From: Bacillota bacterium
Lineage (GTDB): Bacteria > Bacillota > Clostridia > Christensenellales > SZUA-584
Length of the DNA stretch: 64,000 nucleotides
Reading direction: 5' to 3'
NCBI GenBank assembly: GCA_023461435.1
Contig: JAEYLC010000044.1
Span: 1 to 64,000, forward strand
The position numbers were made by a program, and so were the translations under genes. This document shows, piece after piece, positions 53,746 to 62,106 of this stretch. Positions within the stretch are counted from its first letter, which is position 1. Every line of letters begins with the position of its first letter. Below the pieces are notes generated by a model. The model was given only the letters and a program-made list of their open reading frames with translations, had not been told where the DNA came from and made no database searches.

Positions 53746-55134
53746 ATGAATTTAAACGATATTTTGCCCATCATCGTGCCGGGTATTCTGCTACAGCTTT
53801 TTATACAGGCTTATTACGTCAGGCACTGCTGGCACAATCCGGATTTAACACCGAAGCGGAAAGCCTTGTACATTATCGCCATTGTGCTGCTCAATATCCC
53901 CGCGGTGGCGGCCTATCTGTTTCTGACGCGCAAAAAAGAGACGATGGACTCGCGTTATCGTGATGACGACAATAGCGACGCGCATATCCGGCAGGGCATA
54001 TTCGTGATACTTGTGATCACCTACGAGATATTCAGCTTTCGAATTATCACACAGAGCGCGGGGCACAACTATTATTCTCTGATCATTGGCCTGCTCGGCA
54101 CCTGTTTCGTGCTGATGATAGGCAATGGCCTGCTCGTGAGCAAACGGCAGAGAATTCTCTATTATCTGCTGCCCTCTTTAGAGATCTCGCTGATCATGGC
54201 GGTCGCATATTTTGACAGCACGCACAGCGCGGAGTTTCTCGTACTTACCGTCACTGCGGGCATCATCAACGGATATCCGCTAAAACCCGCCAAATATTTC
54301 TCCCTGATTTCCTTCCTGATCTATTTCATTTTAAGTTTTGTGAAAGCATATGTGAACTATGGAACGATTCCGCCTGACGAGTTCGTGGGCTATATCTATG
54401 GATATCTGCTTATTTTCGTACTCGTGTTTCTCGCGTTCTACACGCTCAAAAAGCAGCTGATATCAAACGCGAAGCTCGGCGACGCGCTTAAAACGCTCAA
54501 AGAGCAGTCGTTAAAGCTTGAGGAAATGGGCGCCGTGGCCGAAAGGAACCGCATCGCGGGAGAGATTCACGATACGGTCGGCCATACGCTGACCACCGCG
54601 ATCATCTCGATAAAGGCAGGCGAGCAGCTGATGGAGACAGATTCAGCGGCCGCGCTCAAAAAGTTTCATCTTGCGGGCGACCAGATCGAGCGCGGTCTCA
54701 ATGATATCAGAAGCTCGGTCAAGATGATACAGTCGGGCGGACAGAAGACGTTTTTGCCCGAGCTCAACCGCCTGCTCGATGAGATACGCGAGAACACCGA
54801 TTTGAAGCTGACCCAAATCGTGGACATCAGCTCTGAGCTGCTGTCGGTTCAGCAGAGCGTGCTGCTGCGCGTGGTCAGAGAATGCGCCACCAACAGCCTA
54901 AAGCACGGGCGCAGTACCGAAGCCGACCTGCTGATTCAGGAGTTTAAGGGCACGATTCACCTCACGTTCAGCGACAACGGCGCGGGGGCGAAGATCATCC
55001 ATTTCGGTTTCGGCCTGAATGGCATGCGGGAGCGCGTGAAAAGCATCGGCGGCGTGCTCGATGTCAGCAGTACGCCGGGCGAAGGTTTTACTGTGCAAAT
55101 CACGATACCGACTGGGGGGCAGGCCAATGATTAA
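53746..55134 (+). CDS. NarL-type sensor histidine kinase (HisKA_3)
   Basis: 462 residues from the ATG at 53746 (TTGGAG upstream). Six or more membrane helices occupy 1-235. The dimerisation segment EMGAVAERNRIAGEIHDTVG contains the phospho-acceptor His. The ATPase has VVRECATNSLKHG and FSDNGAGA/GFGLNGMRERV. Overlap with the regulator gene (55127) shows coupling. The pair probably controls the ABC genes downstream, as DesK- or LiaS-like systems control membrane-stress transporters. Confidence 0.9.
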   Translation: MNLNDILPIIVPGILLQLFIQAYYVRHCWHNPDLTPKRKALYIIAIVLLNIPAVAAYLFLTRKKETMDSRYRDDDNSDAHIRQGIFVILVITYEIFSFRIITQSAGHNYYSLIIGLLGTCFVLMIGNGLLVSKRQRILYYLLPSLEISLIMAVAYFDSTHSAEFLVLTVTAGIINGYPLKPAKYFSLISFLIYFILSFVKAYVNYGTIPPDEFVGYIYGYLLIFVLVFLAFYTLKKQLISNAKLGDALKTLKEQSLKLEEMGAVAERNRIAGEIHDTVGHTLTTAIISIKAGEQLMETDSAAALKKFHLAGDQIERGLNDIRSSVKMIQSGGQKTFLPELNRLLDEIRENTDLKLTQIVDISSELLSVQQSVLLRVVRECATNSLKHGRSTEADLLIQEFKGTIHLTFSDNGAGAKIIHFGFGLNGMRERVKSIGGVLDVSSTPGEGFTVQITIPTGGQAND

Positions 55135-55759
55135 AGTGTTGCTGGCGGACGACCAGACTATCATCCGTGACGGACTGCGCGCGCTGCTTTCATTGCAGGC
55201 CGATATTGAGGTTGTCGGCGAAGCGGGCAACGGCAAGGAGGCGGTTGAGCAGGTGCGGGCGCTGAGGCCCGATGTGGTGCTGACGGATATCCGCATGCCC
55301 GGGATGGACGGTGTGGAGGCCACGCAGCGCATCAAAAAGGAATTCCCGGATACCGTGGTGATCGTGCTGACGACGTTTGACGACGACGAATACATCATCA
55401 ACGCGATGACGTACGGCGCGGCGGGCTATTTGCTCAAAGACATTAGTGCCGATAAGCTGATCGAAGCGGTTCACGATGGGCTTCGCGGCAATATCATACT
55501 GCCCGGCCGGGTCGCCGCCAAAATCACGTCAAGGCTGGTCGGCGGCTCGTCATCCGCTGATATTGCTCCCGGCGATTTTTCCGAACGCGAGACTGAGATC
55601 ATCCGGCTGATGATGCAGGGCAAGGGCAACCGCGATATCGCCGAGACGCTTTATCTGTCCACCGGTACGGTCAAAAACTATATCAGCCAGATCTATTTGA
55701 AAATCAACGTGAACGACCGCGCGAACGCCGTGCTCGTTTTTAAGCAGCTCGGGTTTTAG
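55127..55759 (+). CDS. NarL/FixJ-family response regulator
   Basis: 210 residues from the ATG at 55127. The receiver has ADDQ, phospho-acceptor Asp54 in VLTDIRMPGMDG, LTTFDDDEY and LLKDIS. A LuxR-type helix-turn-helix follows (FSERETEIIRLMMQGKGNRD, TVKNYISQIYLKI). It overlaps the kinase gene by 8 bases. Candidate binding sites occur at 55845-55875. Confidence 0.94.
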   Translation: MIKVLLADDQTIIRDGLRALLSLQADIEVVGEAGNGKEAVEQVRALRPDVVLTDIRMPGMDGVEATQRIKKEFPDTVVIVLTTFDDDEYIINAMTYGAAGYLLKDISADKLIEAVHDGLRGNIILPGRVAAKITSRLVGGSSSADIAPGDFSERETEIIRLMMQGKGNRDIAETLYLSTGTVKNYISQIYLKINVNDRANAVLVFKQLGF

Positions 55760-55790
55760 CGCAAATAGTGACGCCGTAGGGCGAACTGAG

Positions 55791-55819
55791 GATGCTTCTT
55801 ATACAGAGCATCTTTTTTT
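55791..55819 (+). terminator. Rho-independent terminator after the regulator
   Basis: GATGCT (55791-55796) and AGCATC (55807-55812) pair and are followed by a run of T residues. Confidence 0.8.
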
Positions 55820-55844
55820 ATTCGCAATAACATGACCGGATTCA

Positions 55845-55887
55845 TGACCCGGGTCACTTATCATATGACCCGTCAGGCCGGTATAGT
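55845..55887 (+). promoter_or_regulatory. Activator sites and promoter of the ABC operon
   Basis: The perfect palindrome TGACCCGGGTCA (55845-55856) and a second TGACCCGTCA (55866-55875) precede TATAGT (55882-55887). No good -35 box is visible, which fits an activator-dependent promoter. Confidence 0.5.
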
Positions 55888-55917
55888 GAAGCCATCAAAT
55901 GAATGGAGGAAAAATAA

Positions 55918-56124
55918 ATGGATATCTCGAACATTTCTAATCTTCTGCTGATGCTGCTGCCGCTGGCGGCGATACAGATCGGTCTTGCGATATTCTGCAT
56001 CGTCAAGATATTCAGGGAGGGCGTCGCGAATTTAAATAAGGCCGCCTGGACGTTGATCTGCCTGATCGTCAACCTGATCGGCCCCATCGTGTTCCTGATC
56101 GTCGGCAGAAAGAAGGCATACTAA
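55918..56124 (+). CDS. PLDc_N-type small membrane protein (YxlE-like)
   Basis: 68 residues with two membrane helices and the end pattern NLIGPIVFLIVGRKK, typical of the phospholipase D N-terminal-like (PLDc_N) family. It abuts the ATPase gene. The order PLDc_N, ATPase, permease is that of Bacillus yxlEFG. Confidence 0.8.
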   Translation: MDISNISNLLLMLLPLAAIQIGLAIFCIVKIFREGVANLNKAAWTLICLIVNLIGPIVFLIVGRKKAY

Positions 56125-57033
56125 ATGATCACCGTTACGAATCTGCACAAGTCATTCAAAACGTATCATGCGCTCAACGGCATCAACCTGCATGTGAAAA
56201 AAGCGGAGATCTACGGCTTTATCGGGCAGAACGGCGCGGGGAAATCGACCACGATGAACATACTGGCCGGTCTCTCCGCGCCCTCGGCGGGCGTCTGCAC
56301 CGTGAACGGCATAGACGTGACAAAGGTTGCGCACCCGAGTGACCTCAAAATCGGCTATCTGCCCGAGGACCCGAAGTTTTACCCGTGGATGACGGCATAC
56401 GAGACGCTTGACTACCTTGGCAGCAGCCCCGCTTACAGGGCTGGCAAAGCGAGAATCGACGAGATGCTGAAGTGGGTGGGTCTCAGCGACGCCGCCCGCA
56501 GGCGTGTCGGCGGATTCTCAAGAGGCATGAAGCAGCGGCTCGGCATCGGCGCGGCGCTCATACACGATCCGGAGCTCGTGATACTCGACGAGCCGTCCTC
56601 CGCGCTGGACCCGGAAGGCCGCAGCGATGTGCTGCGGCTGATCACCGACTTAAAGCAGATGGGTAAAACGGTGTTCTTCTCGACGCATATACTGAGCGAT
56701 GTGGAGCGCGTTTGCGATACGGTCGGCATCATTGCGGCGGGCAGGATGGTTATGGAGAAGCCGCTGACCGAAATTTTGAAGGACAACATCGTCCCGGTCT
56801 ATGATGTGGCGCTGGCAGAGGCTGTGAGCGCGCATATGCTTGAGGACCTTAAAAAGGTTGACGGCGTGTTGACGGCAAAGGCCCATGGCGAGACGCTTTC
56901 CGTGACGCTGAAGAGTGCGGACTCCAAAAGGTTAATGCGGTTCCTGGCCGATCATGATCTGTCCGTTCGCGAGCTCGTACTGAGAAAAAACGATCTTGAA
57001 GACATATTCATTAAGGAGGTCAATGGGAAATGA
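56125..57033 (+). CDS. ABC transporter ATPase (YxlF-like)
   Basis: 302 residues. Walker A GQNGAGKST, signature GFSRGMKQR (a variant of LSGGQ), Walker B LVILDEPSSALDPEG and the switch His in FFSTHILSD. The C-terminal 80 residues form the extension common in drug- or lantibiotic-type exporters. It directly follows the PLDc_N gene and overlaps the permease gene by four bases. Confidence 0.92.
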   Translation: MITVTNLHKSFKTYHALNGINLHVKKAEIYGFIGQNGAGKSTTMNILAGLSAPSAGVCTVNGIDVTKVAHPSDLKIGYLPEDPKFYPWMTAYETLDYLGSSPAYRAGKARIDEMLKWVGLSDAARRRVGGFSRGMKQRLGIGAALIHDPELVILDEPSSALDPEGRSDVLRLITDLKQMGKTVFFSTHILSDVERVCDTVGIIAAGRMVMEKPLTEILKDNIVPVYDVALAEAVSAHMLEDLKKVDGVLTAKAHGETLSVTLKSADSKRLMRFLADHDLSVRELVLRKNDLEDIFIKEVNGK

Positions 57034-57803
57034 GTCAGGACATGAAAAAGGAAATCCGTTTTGGATTTCGCAGCTACCGCTTTTTGATTCTTTTCGTCGC
57101 GTTCCTGTTCTTTGCGCTGATGGACCCGGTAATGACCAAATTCATCGTTCCTGAGATCATGAAGAGCCAGATGCCGGGGCTCACCTCCGAAATGATGGCG
57201 CAGCTCGTGGATACCACGCAGGCGGGCGTGATGCGCATGTATATGGGCGACATATTTGAGCTGATTTCGATCGTGCTCGTGTTTTCGCTCTGCGGCCTCA
57301 TGGCGCAGGAGATCAAGGAGAACACGCTCGTGCTGCCCCTGTGCTCGGGCAAGCGCTTTGGCAGCATCGCGGGCGCAAAGATCGCTGTATTCGGAGCCGT
57401 GCTCATGCTGGCGTCCGTGCTTGCCGTTTTGATCAACTATGCGTATTCGGGCATGCTGTTTGCGTTTGAGGTTTCGCTTGGATCGGCGGTCTGTGCGGGG
57501 CTTTTGGTGGGCGTGTACATGGTGTTCTTGCTCGCGATGATCGTGATGTGGGGAGCCGTATTCAAAAAGCTGCTCGTCGCCGGGTTTGCTTCGCTCGCAT
57601 CTTCGTATGGACTGCATCTGACCGGCGGAGCCCTCGGGATTCAGACCTATTTGCCGTCTGCGCTGTTTGGTGAAGCCGAGCTTTTAGGCGCACCGTCCGA
57701 CACGCTTATCCAAACGCTGATTATCACGCTGCTTTGTATCATCGCTTTCGTGGTGATCACAGTAATACGGCTCAAAAAGATGGAATGGAACGAGAGGCAG
57801 TAA
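57030..57803 (+). CDS. ABC-2 type permease (YxlG-like)
   Basis: 257 residues with six predicted membrane helices and a large first extracytoplasmic loop. Pattern MAQEIKENTLVLPLCSGKRF is typical of ABC-2 permeases that act with YxlF-type ATPases. The transported compound is unknown. End of the operon. Confidence 0.88.
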   Translation: MSQDMKKEIRFGFRSYRFLILFVAFLFFALMDPVMTKFIVPEIMKSQMPGLTSEMMAQLVDTTQAGVMRMYMGDIFELISIVLVFSLCGLMAQEIKENTLVLPLCSGKRFGSIAGAKIAVFGAVLMLASVLAVLINYAYSGMLFAFEVSLGSAVCAGLLVGVYMVFLLAMIVMWGAVFKKLLVAGFASLASSYGLHLTGGALGIQTYLPSALFGEAELLGAPSDTLIQTLIITLLCIIAFVVITVIRLKKMEWNERQ

Positions 57804-57860
57804 CAAATTTTTTAAACTCTTGCAAAATATATTGCAAACAAAAGCAAAAACAAGTCAAAC

Positions 57861-57888
57861 AGCCTTGACGTGATGTCGAGGCTTTTTA
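57861..57888 (+). terminator. Rho-independent terminator of the ABC operon
   Basis: AGCCTTGAC (57861-57869) and GTCGAGGCT (57875-57883) form a stem with one G-T pair, followed by TTTTT. Confidence 0.8.
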
Positions 57889-58039
57889 GTTAATAAGCGG
57901 ATGTGACGCCTGTCATTGTAAATGACTTCAAGTCTGAAATTAAATTGTATTTATTTACGCAAAATTTGTTTAAATAAATCGAATTTTGTCTATTAAAGTG
58001 TTACGAAAGAAATCACGTGAAAGGCAGGCGGCGTTTTTT

Positions 58040-58903
58040 ATGGATGAAATCAGAATCGTCATTGTCGACGACTCCTCTTTTTCAATTGCATTTTTAAGAG
58101 ATATCTTTGAGCGGAACGGGCTCAAGGTTGTGGGGGAAGCGGGAACGCTCGAAGAAGTCAAAGAGGTGGTGAAGGAGCAAAAACCAACGTTGGTTACGAT
58201 GGATATGACGCTGCCCGGTACGGACGGCCTTGAATGCACGCGCGCTGTCCACGAGATCGACGAAAACATCAAGGTGATCGTGGTCAGCTCGATGATGGAT
58301 GAAGAGATCGTCAAAGAAGCCAAGAGAAACAAAGTGTCCGCCTACGTCCAAAAGCCGGTGGACGCCGACGAACTGATGACCACCATAGGCAGGGTGATGG
58401 CGTCTGAAGAGCTTTTTCAGTTCCTCGAAGCCGAATATTTTACGGTCTTCAAAGAAGCGCTGATGGACAGCCTGAACCGGATGACGAAGACCATTCCGAC
58501 ATTTGAAAAAGAATACGAATCGGCAAGCGAGTTTGAATCGCAGGGCATGACGATCATTATCGGCATTATCGGCAAGTTCTCGGGAAGGATGCTGCTCGAT
58601 CTGCCCACCAAGACCGCTCACAGCCTCGTCACTGCCGTATTGAAGAGGGAACCGAAGGGCAAGGACGAAGTGACGGCCGTTCTCGGAGAGTTTGCGAACA
58701 TCATTTCCGGCAATGCGTGCTCTTTGCTGAACAGAAAGAAAAAAGAGCTTGGACTGCGTGTGGCGCCGCCCGCGATGCTGCATGGTGATAGCGTTCTGAT
58801 ATCCGCTCCCAATTTTACCACAACCAATGTCATCGCGCAGACGGACTTTGGCAAAGTGATGCTGAATGTCGGATTTCAAAGGGGTGAGGAAAAGTGGATG
58901 TAA
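58040..58903 (+). CDS. Response regulator fused to a CheX-like phosphatase domain
   Basis: 287 residues from the ATG at 58040 (AGGCGG upstream; a TTG at 57986 is in frame but less likely). The receiver (1-120) has VDD, phospho-acceptor Asp55 in TMDMTLPG, VSSMM and the Lys in VQKPVD. The C-terminal half is CheX-like, with GIIGKFSGRMLLDLP and the catalytic E..N pair in LGEFANIISGNA. CheX dephosphorylates CheY-P, so the protein may control its own receiver or another. It overlaps the next gene by 10 bases. Confidence 0.88.
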   Translation: MDEIRIVIVDDSSFSIAFLRDIFERNGLKVVGEAGTLEEVKEVVKEQKPTLVTMDMTLPGTDGLECTRAVHEIDENIKVIVVSSMMDEEIVKEAKRNKVSAYVQKPVDADELMTTIGRVMASEELFQFLEAEYFTVFKEALMDSLNRMTKTIPTFEKEYESASEFESQGMTIIIGIIGKFSGRMLLDLPTKTAHSLVTAVLKREPKGKDEVTAVLGEFANIISGNACSLLNRKKKELGLRVAPPAMLHGDSVLISAPNFTTTNVIAQTDFGKVMLNVGFQRGEEKWM

Positions 58904-59355
58904 AATACGTCAATCCATTTTTGGAATCGTTCATGTCCGTCATGCCTCAGCTTGGCTACAGCGATGTTCAAAAGGGGAATTTAAGCGTTAAGGGTCAAGA
59001 GCTCGTCAATTCAGGCGTCAATATCATCATCGGCATTGTGGGCAAGATGAGGGGCAATGTCGTGTACAGCATCGAGACCGAAAGTGCGAAAAGAATCGCG
59101 TCCACAATGATGATGGGCATGCCCATCGAGGAATTGGATGAAATGTCGAAGAGCGCGCTGTCGGAGCTTGCCAATATGCTGACAGCCAGCGCGGCGACGC
59201 ACTTTTACAACCTCGGACTGCCCATCGATATTTCAACGCCGACTCTGCTTCAGGGCGAGAACATGTCCATCAAGATGAGCTCCAACCAGGTGCTGTGTGT
59301 GGAGCTGATGGCGGACGACAACATGATAGAAGTGAATGTGGCTTTTGAAAAATAA
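58894..59355 (+). CDS. cheX: CheX-like chemotaxis phosphatase
   Basis: 153 residues. The CheX signature is present: GIVGKMRGNVVYSIETESA and the E..N pair in LSELANMLTASAA. The start codon is the GTG/ATG cluster inside the preceding gene. Two CheX domains in tandem genes without other che genes nearby suggest signal dampening for a system encoded elsewhere. Confidence 0.88.
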   Translation: MDVKYVNPFLESFMSVMPQLGYSDVQKGNLSVKGQELVNSGVNIIIGIVGKMRGNVVYSIETESAKRIASTMMMGMPIEELDEMSKSALSELANMLTASAATHFYNLGLPIDISTPTLLQGENMSIKMSSNQVLCVELMADDNMIEVNVAFEK

Positions 59356-59380
59356 ACGAAGCAAAACATCTGTATTCCGA

Positions 59381-59408
59381 AGCTCTGGCTTGCGTCAGAG
59401 CTTTTTTA
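59381..59408 (+). terminator. Rho-independent terminator
   Basis: AGCTCTG and CAGAGCT pair around an 8-base loop, followed by a T run (59403-59408). Confidence 0.8.
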
Positions 59409-59484
59409 TATTACCGGGAGTGGCCAAGACCGCCGTGTTGACACCGTGTGCTATGATAGAGGGACAACGAAAGGCAGGCATAAT

Positions 59485-60498
59485 ATGAACTGGATAAAAA
59501 CGAACGCAAGAGGCATTGCGCTGTGTCTGATCATCGCGGGAGCGGCATGGTTTTTGGGTGAACTGGTCCCGGTGGTGGGCGGCCCCGTGTTTTCCATACT
59601 GATCGGTATGCTGATCACTATGTTTTTTAAAGACAAGACAAAAGTGAAGTCGGGAATCGCTTTCACCTCAAAAAAGATACTGCAGTTTGCGGTGGTGCTG
59701 CTTGGGTTTGGCATGAACCTCTCGGTGATCGTGGCCACGGGGGTGCAGTCTCTGCCGATTATTCTGGCCACGATCAGCGTCTCGCTGCTGATTTCTTTCA
59801 GTCTTTATAAGGCGATGAGAATGCCGTCCAAGATATCAACGCTGGTCGGCGTGGGGTCGGCGATATGCGGCGGTTCGGCTATCGCGGCGACCGCGCCCGT
59901 GATCGGCGCGAGCGACGAGGAGATCGCACAGTCGATTTCCGTCGTGTTTTTGTTCAACGTGGTCGCGGCGTTGATTTTCCCCACGTTAGGGTCGCTGCTC
60001 GGGCTTTCCGACTTGGGTTTTGGCATATTTGCGGGGACGGCTGTGAACGACACCTCTTCCGTCACGGCGGCGGCCGCCGCGTGGGACGCGATACACGGCT
60101 CGAACACGCTTGATACGGCTGCGGTGGTCAAGCTCACGCGTACGCTCGCCATCATCCCGATCACGCTCGCCATCGCGCTGGTCCGGTCGAAAAAGGCCAC
60201 GGGTGCGGACACGAAAGTGAAAATGAGAAAGATATTTCCGCATTTCATACTGTTTTTTATACTGGCTTCGCTGGTGACCACCATTTGTGTGTCGCTCGGT
60301 GTGCCGGTCAGCGCGTTTGCGCCGCTCAAAATCTTGAGCAAATTCTTCATCGTGATGGCGATGGCCGCGATCGGCCTCAATACGGATTTAGTTAAGCTCG
60401 TGAAAAACGGAGGCAAGCCGATACTCGCGGGCCTTTGCTGCTGGGCCGGCATTGCGGCGGTGAGCCTTTTGATGCAGCATGTGATGGGAATCTGGTAG
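59485..60498 (+). CDS. YeiH/UPF0324 family membrane protein (putative sulfate exporter)
   Basis: 337 residues from the ATG at 59485 behind AAAGGCAGG. About ten membrane helices. The signature GVGSAICGGSAIAATAPVIG and FAGTAVNDTSSVTAAAA are diagnostic of this family. The transport role is proposed for the family rather than shown. Convergent with the next gene, only two bases apart. Confidence 0.9.
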   Translation: MNWIKTNARGIALCLIIAGAAWFLGELVPVVGGPVFSILIGMLITMFFKDKTKVKSGIAFTSKKILQFAVVLLGFGMNLSVIVATGVQSLPIILATISVSLLISFSLYKAMRMPSKISTLVGVGSAICGGSAIAATAPVIGASDEEIAQSISVVFLFNVVAALIFPTLGSLLGLSDLGFGIFAGTAVNDTSSVTAAAAAWDAIHGSNTLDTAAVVKLTRTLAIIPITLAIALVRSKKATGADTKVKMRKIFPHFILFFILASLVTTICVSLGVPVSAFAPLKILSKFFIVMAMAAIGLNTDLVKLVKNGGKPILAGLCCWAGIAAVSLLMQHVMGIW

Positions 60499-60500
60499 AG

Positions 60501-61358
60501 CTATATATCGATCCCAAACACGCTTTTGACGAGCAGGCCGATACCGAACGAAATCGCCGATACCCCGAGGCTGATGATCACCATTTCGAAGAAACGGCGC
60601 TTGAACCGCGTGCCCTTGGCAACGGATGTGTAGAAGTTGAACAGCAGTATGATGAGCACGGCGGCGGCAAGGCACACGCCAAGGCTCACAAACGGATTTG
60701 CAATCAGCAGGTACGGCAGAATCAGCGCGATGACGGTGAACACGTAAGCGGCACCCGTATACATCGCGGATCGGCCGGCTTCCCTGCGGTCTCCCGTTTC
60801 GTTGACGGTCGAGAGGTATTCGCTGGCCGCCATGGAAAACGACGCGCTGATGCCCGTGATCAGGCCGGTGACGGCGATGAGCTGCGTGTTCTGGAACGCG
60901 AACGTGAAGCCCGCGAGTGCGCCGGTGAGCTCGACGAGCGCGTCGTTGAGCCCCAATACGATAGAGCCGATGTAGTTGAGCTTTTGCTCGTTGATCATCT
61001 CGATCAGCACCTGCTCATGCCTCTCTTCGTCTTTCACAAACTCGGCGACCTCGGGATAATCGCCGCTCAGCAGCGCATACGTCTGTGATGCGTCCGTTTC
61101 ATTCATCTCAAGCAGCTTGATGCCGAACGTGAGTCCGAGCAGCTTTGAAATCAGAAAGAAAAAGAGTGCGAAACCGCGCCGCGGCTTCACATCGGTTTTT
61201 GTGAGGCTTTTGAGCCTGTTGTAGTGCTCGAGCTCGTTGTCGCTGATGGCTTTGAGCGTCTTTTTGTTGTCCCGGTCTTTCACAGTCTCACTGAGCTTTT
61301 TGTATATCACATACGATGTGATCTCTTTTTTCTGCTCAATCAACAGGACGTTTTTCAT
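60501..61358 (-). CDS. Ferritin-like/VIT1 family membrane protein (Er-VIT1-like)
   Basis: 285 residues from the ATG at 61358 behind GTGAGGTGAC. The N-terminal helical domain has E..H pairs (NELEHYNRL and DEERHEQVL) that could bind a di-iron centre. The C-terminal half is a CCC1/VIT1-type transporter with GLNDALVELTGALAG and SMAASEYLS. Such fusions are thought to oxidise and move Fe or Mn across the membrane. Confidence 0.87.
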   Translation of the reverse strand: MKNVLLIEQKKEITSYVIYKKLSETVKDRDNKKTLKAISDNELEHYNRLKSLTKTDVKPRRGFALFFFLISKLLGLTFGIKLLEMNETDASQTYALLSGDYPEVAEFVKDEERHEQVLIEMINEQKLNYIGSIVLGLNDALVELTGALAGFTFAFQNTQLIAVTGLITGISASFSMAASEYLSTVNETGDRREAGRSAMYTGAAYVFTVIALILPYLLIANPFVSLGVCLAAAVLIILLFNFYTSVAKGTRFKRRFFEMVIISLGVSAISFGIGLLVKSVFGIDI

Positions 61359-61484
61359 TATTGTCACCTCACTGCCTTTTTGACTCAAGTCAAGTCTACC
61401 ATGTAATTGACTAAAAACAAATCGGAAAACATTAAAAAAGGATTAAATCGAAATAGATAGAATAGTACCAAAGACGAAAAGTCG

Positions 61485-61493
61485 TGGTATAAT
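61485..61493 (+). promoter_or_regulatory. Extended -10 element of the XRE-cupin/acyl-CoA synthetase operon
   Basis: TGGTATAAT, about 50 bases before the start codon of the regulator. No clear -35 box. Confidence 0.5.
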
Positions 61494-61541
61494 GGTGAAA
61501 ATTCAGCCACGAAAAACTATTTCGCCAAAGGGGGCGTCACC

Positions 61542-62093
61542 ATGGACGATAATCTGCGTCAGATTTCCAGCCGGATCAAGGAGCTCAGAGAGATTCTTGA
61601 TATAACCACAGCGGATATGGCCGCCGGCATTGCTGTACCCGAAAACACGTATATCGGCTATGAAAGCGGCAATCTCGATATTCCGATCAGCGTGCTCTAT
61701 AAAATTGCCGCCGAGCTCAAGACCGACCCGACGGTGCTGCTCACCGGGGAAGCGCCGCGCATGGATACGCACAGCATCGTGCGCGCGGGCCACGGCGTGG
61801 ACATCGAACGGTATCCGGGATACCGGTATTCGAGCCTTGCCTACAATTTCATCGGGCGCGATATGGAGCCGCTGCTGGTGTCACTGGAGCCGGGCGATAA
61901 ACCGCCGGCCATGGTGGTGCACGGCGGCCAGGAATTCAACTATGTGCTCGAAGGCAAAATGCGCATCACACTCGGCAAGCATGCGTATGATCTCAGCGCG
62001 GGCGACTGCATTTATTTTGACCCGCAGCTTCCGCATTCTCAGGCGGCGGTGGGCGGCGCCGCGAAATTTATTACGATCATCAACGAAAAATAA
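61542..62093 (+). CDS. XRE regulator with cupin sensor domain
   Basis: 183 residues. N-terminal helix-turn-helix (IKELREILDITTADMAAGIA...) and a C-terminal cupin (MVVHGGQEFNYVLEGKMRITLG, LSAGDCIYFDPQLPHSQAA) with the His/Glu ligand set. It is 13 bases before the acyl-CoA synthetase gene. This two-gene arrangement is frequent in Clostridia, and the cupin probably senses a carboxylic acid or its CoA ester. Confidence 0.9.
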   Translation: MDDNLRQISSRIKELREILDITTADMAAGIAVPENTYIGYESGNLDIPISVLYKIAAELKTDPTVLLTGEAPRMDTHSIVRAGHGVDIERYPGYRYSSLAYNFIGRDMEPLLVSLEPGDKPPAMVVHGGQEFNYVLEGKMRITLGKHAYDLSAGDCIYFDPQLPHSQAAVGGAAKFITIINEK

Positions 62094-62106
62094 TTGGGGA
62101 TAAAAT

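Noticed and set aside
58094..58879. 261-codon minus-strand ORF
   Set aside because: Antisense of the receiver-CheX gene, which is clearly coding; composition is rich in His/Arg as expected of a shadow frame.
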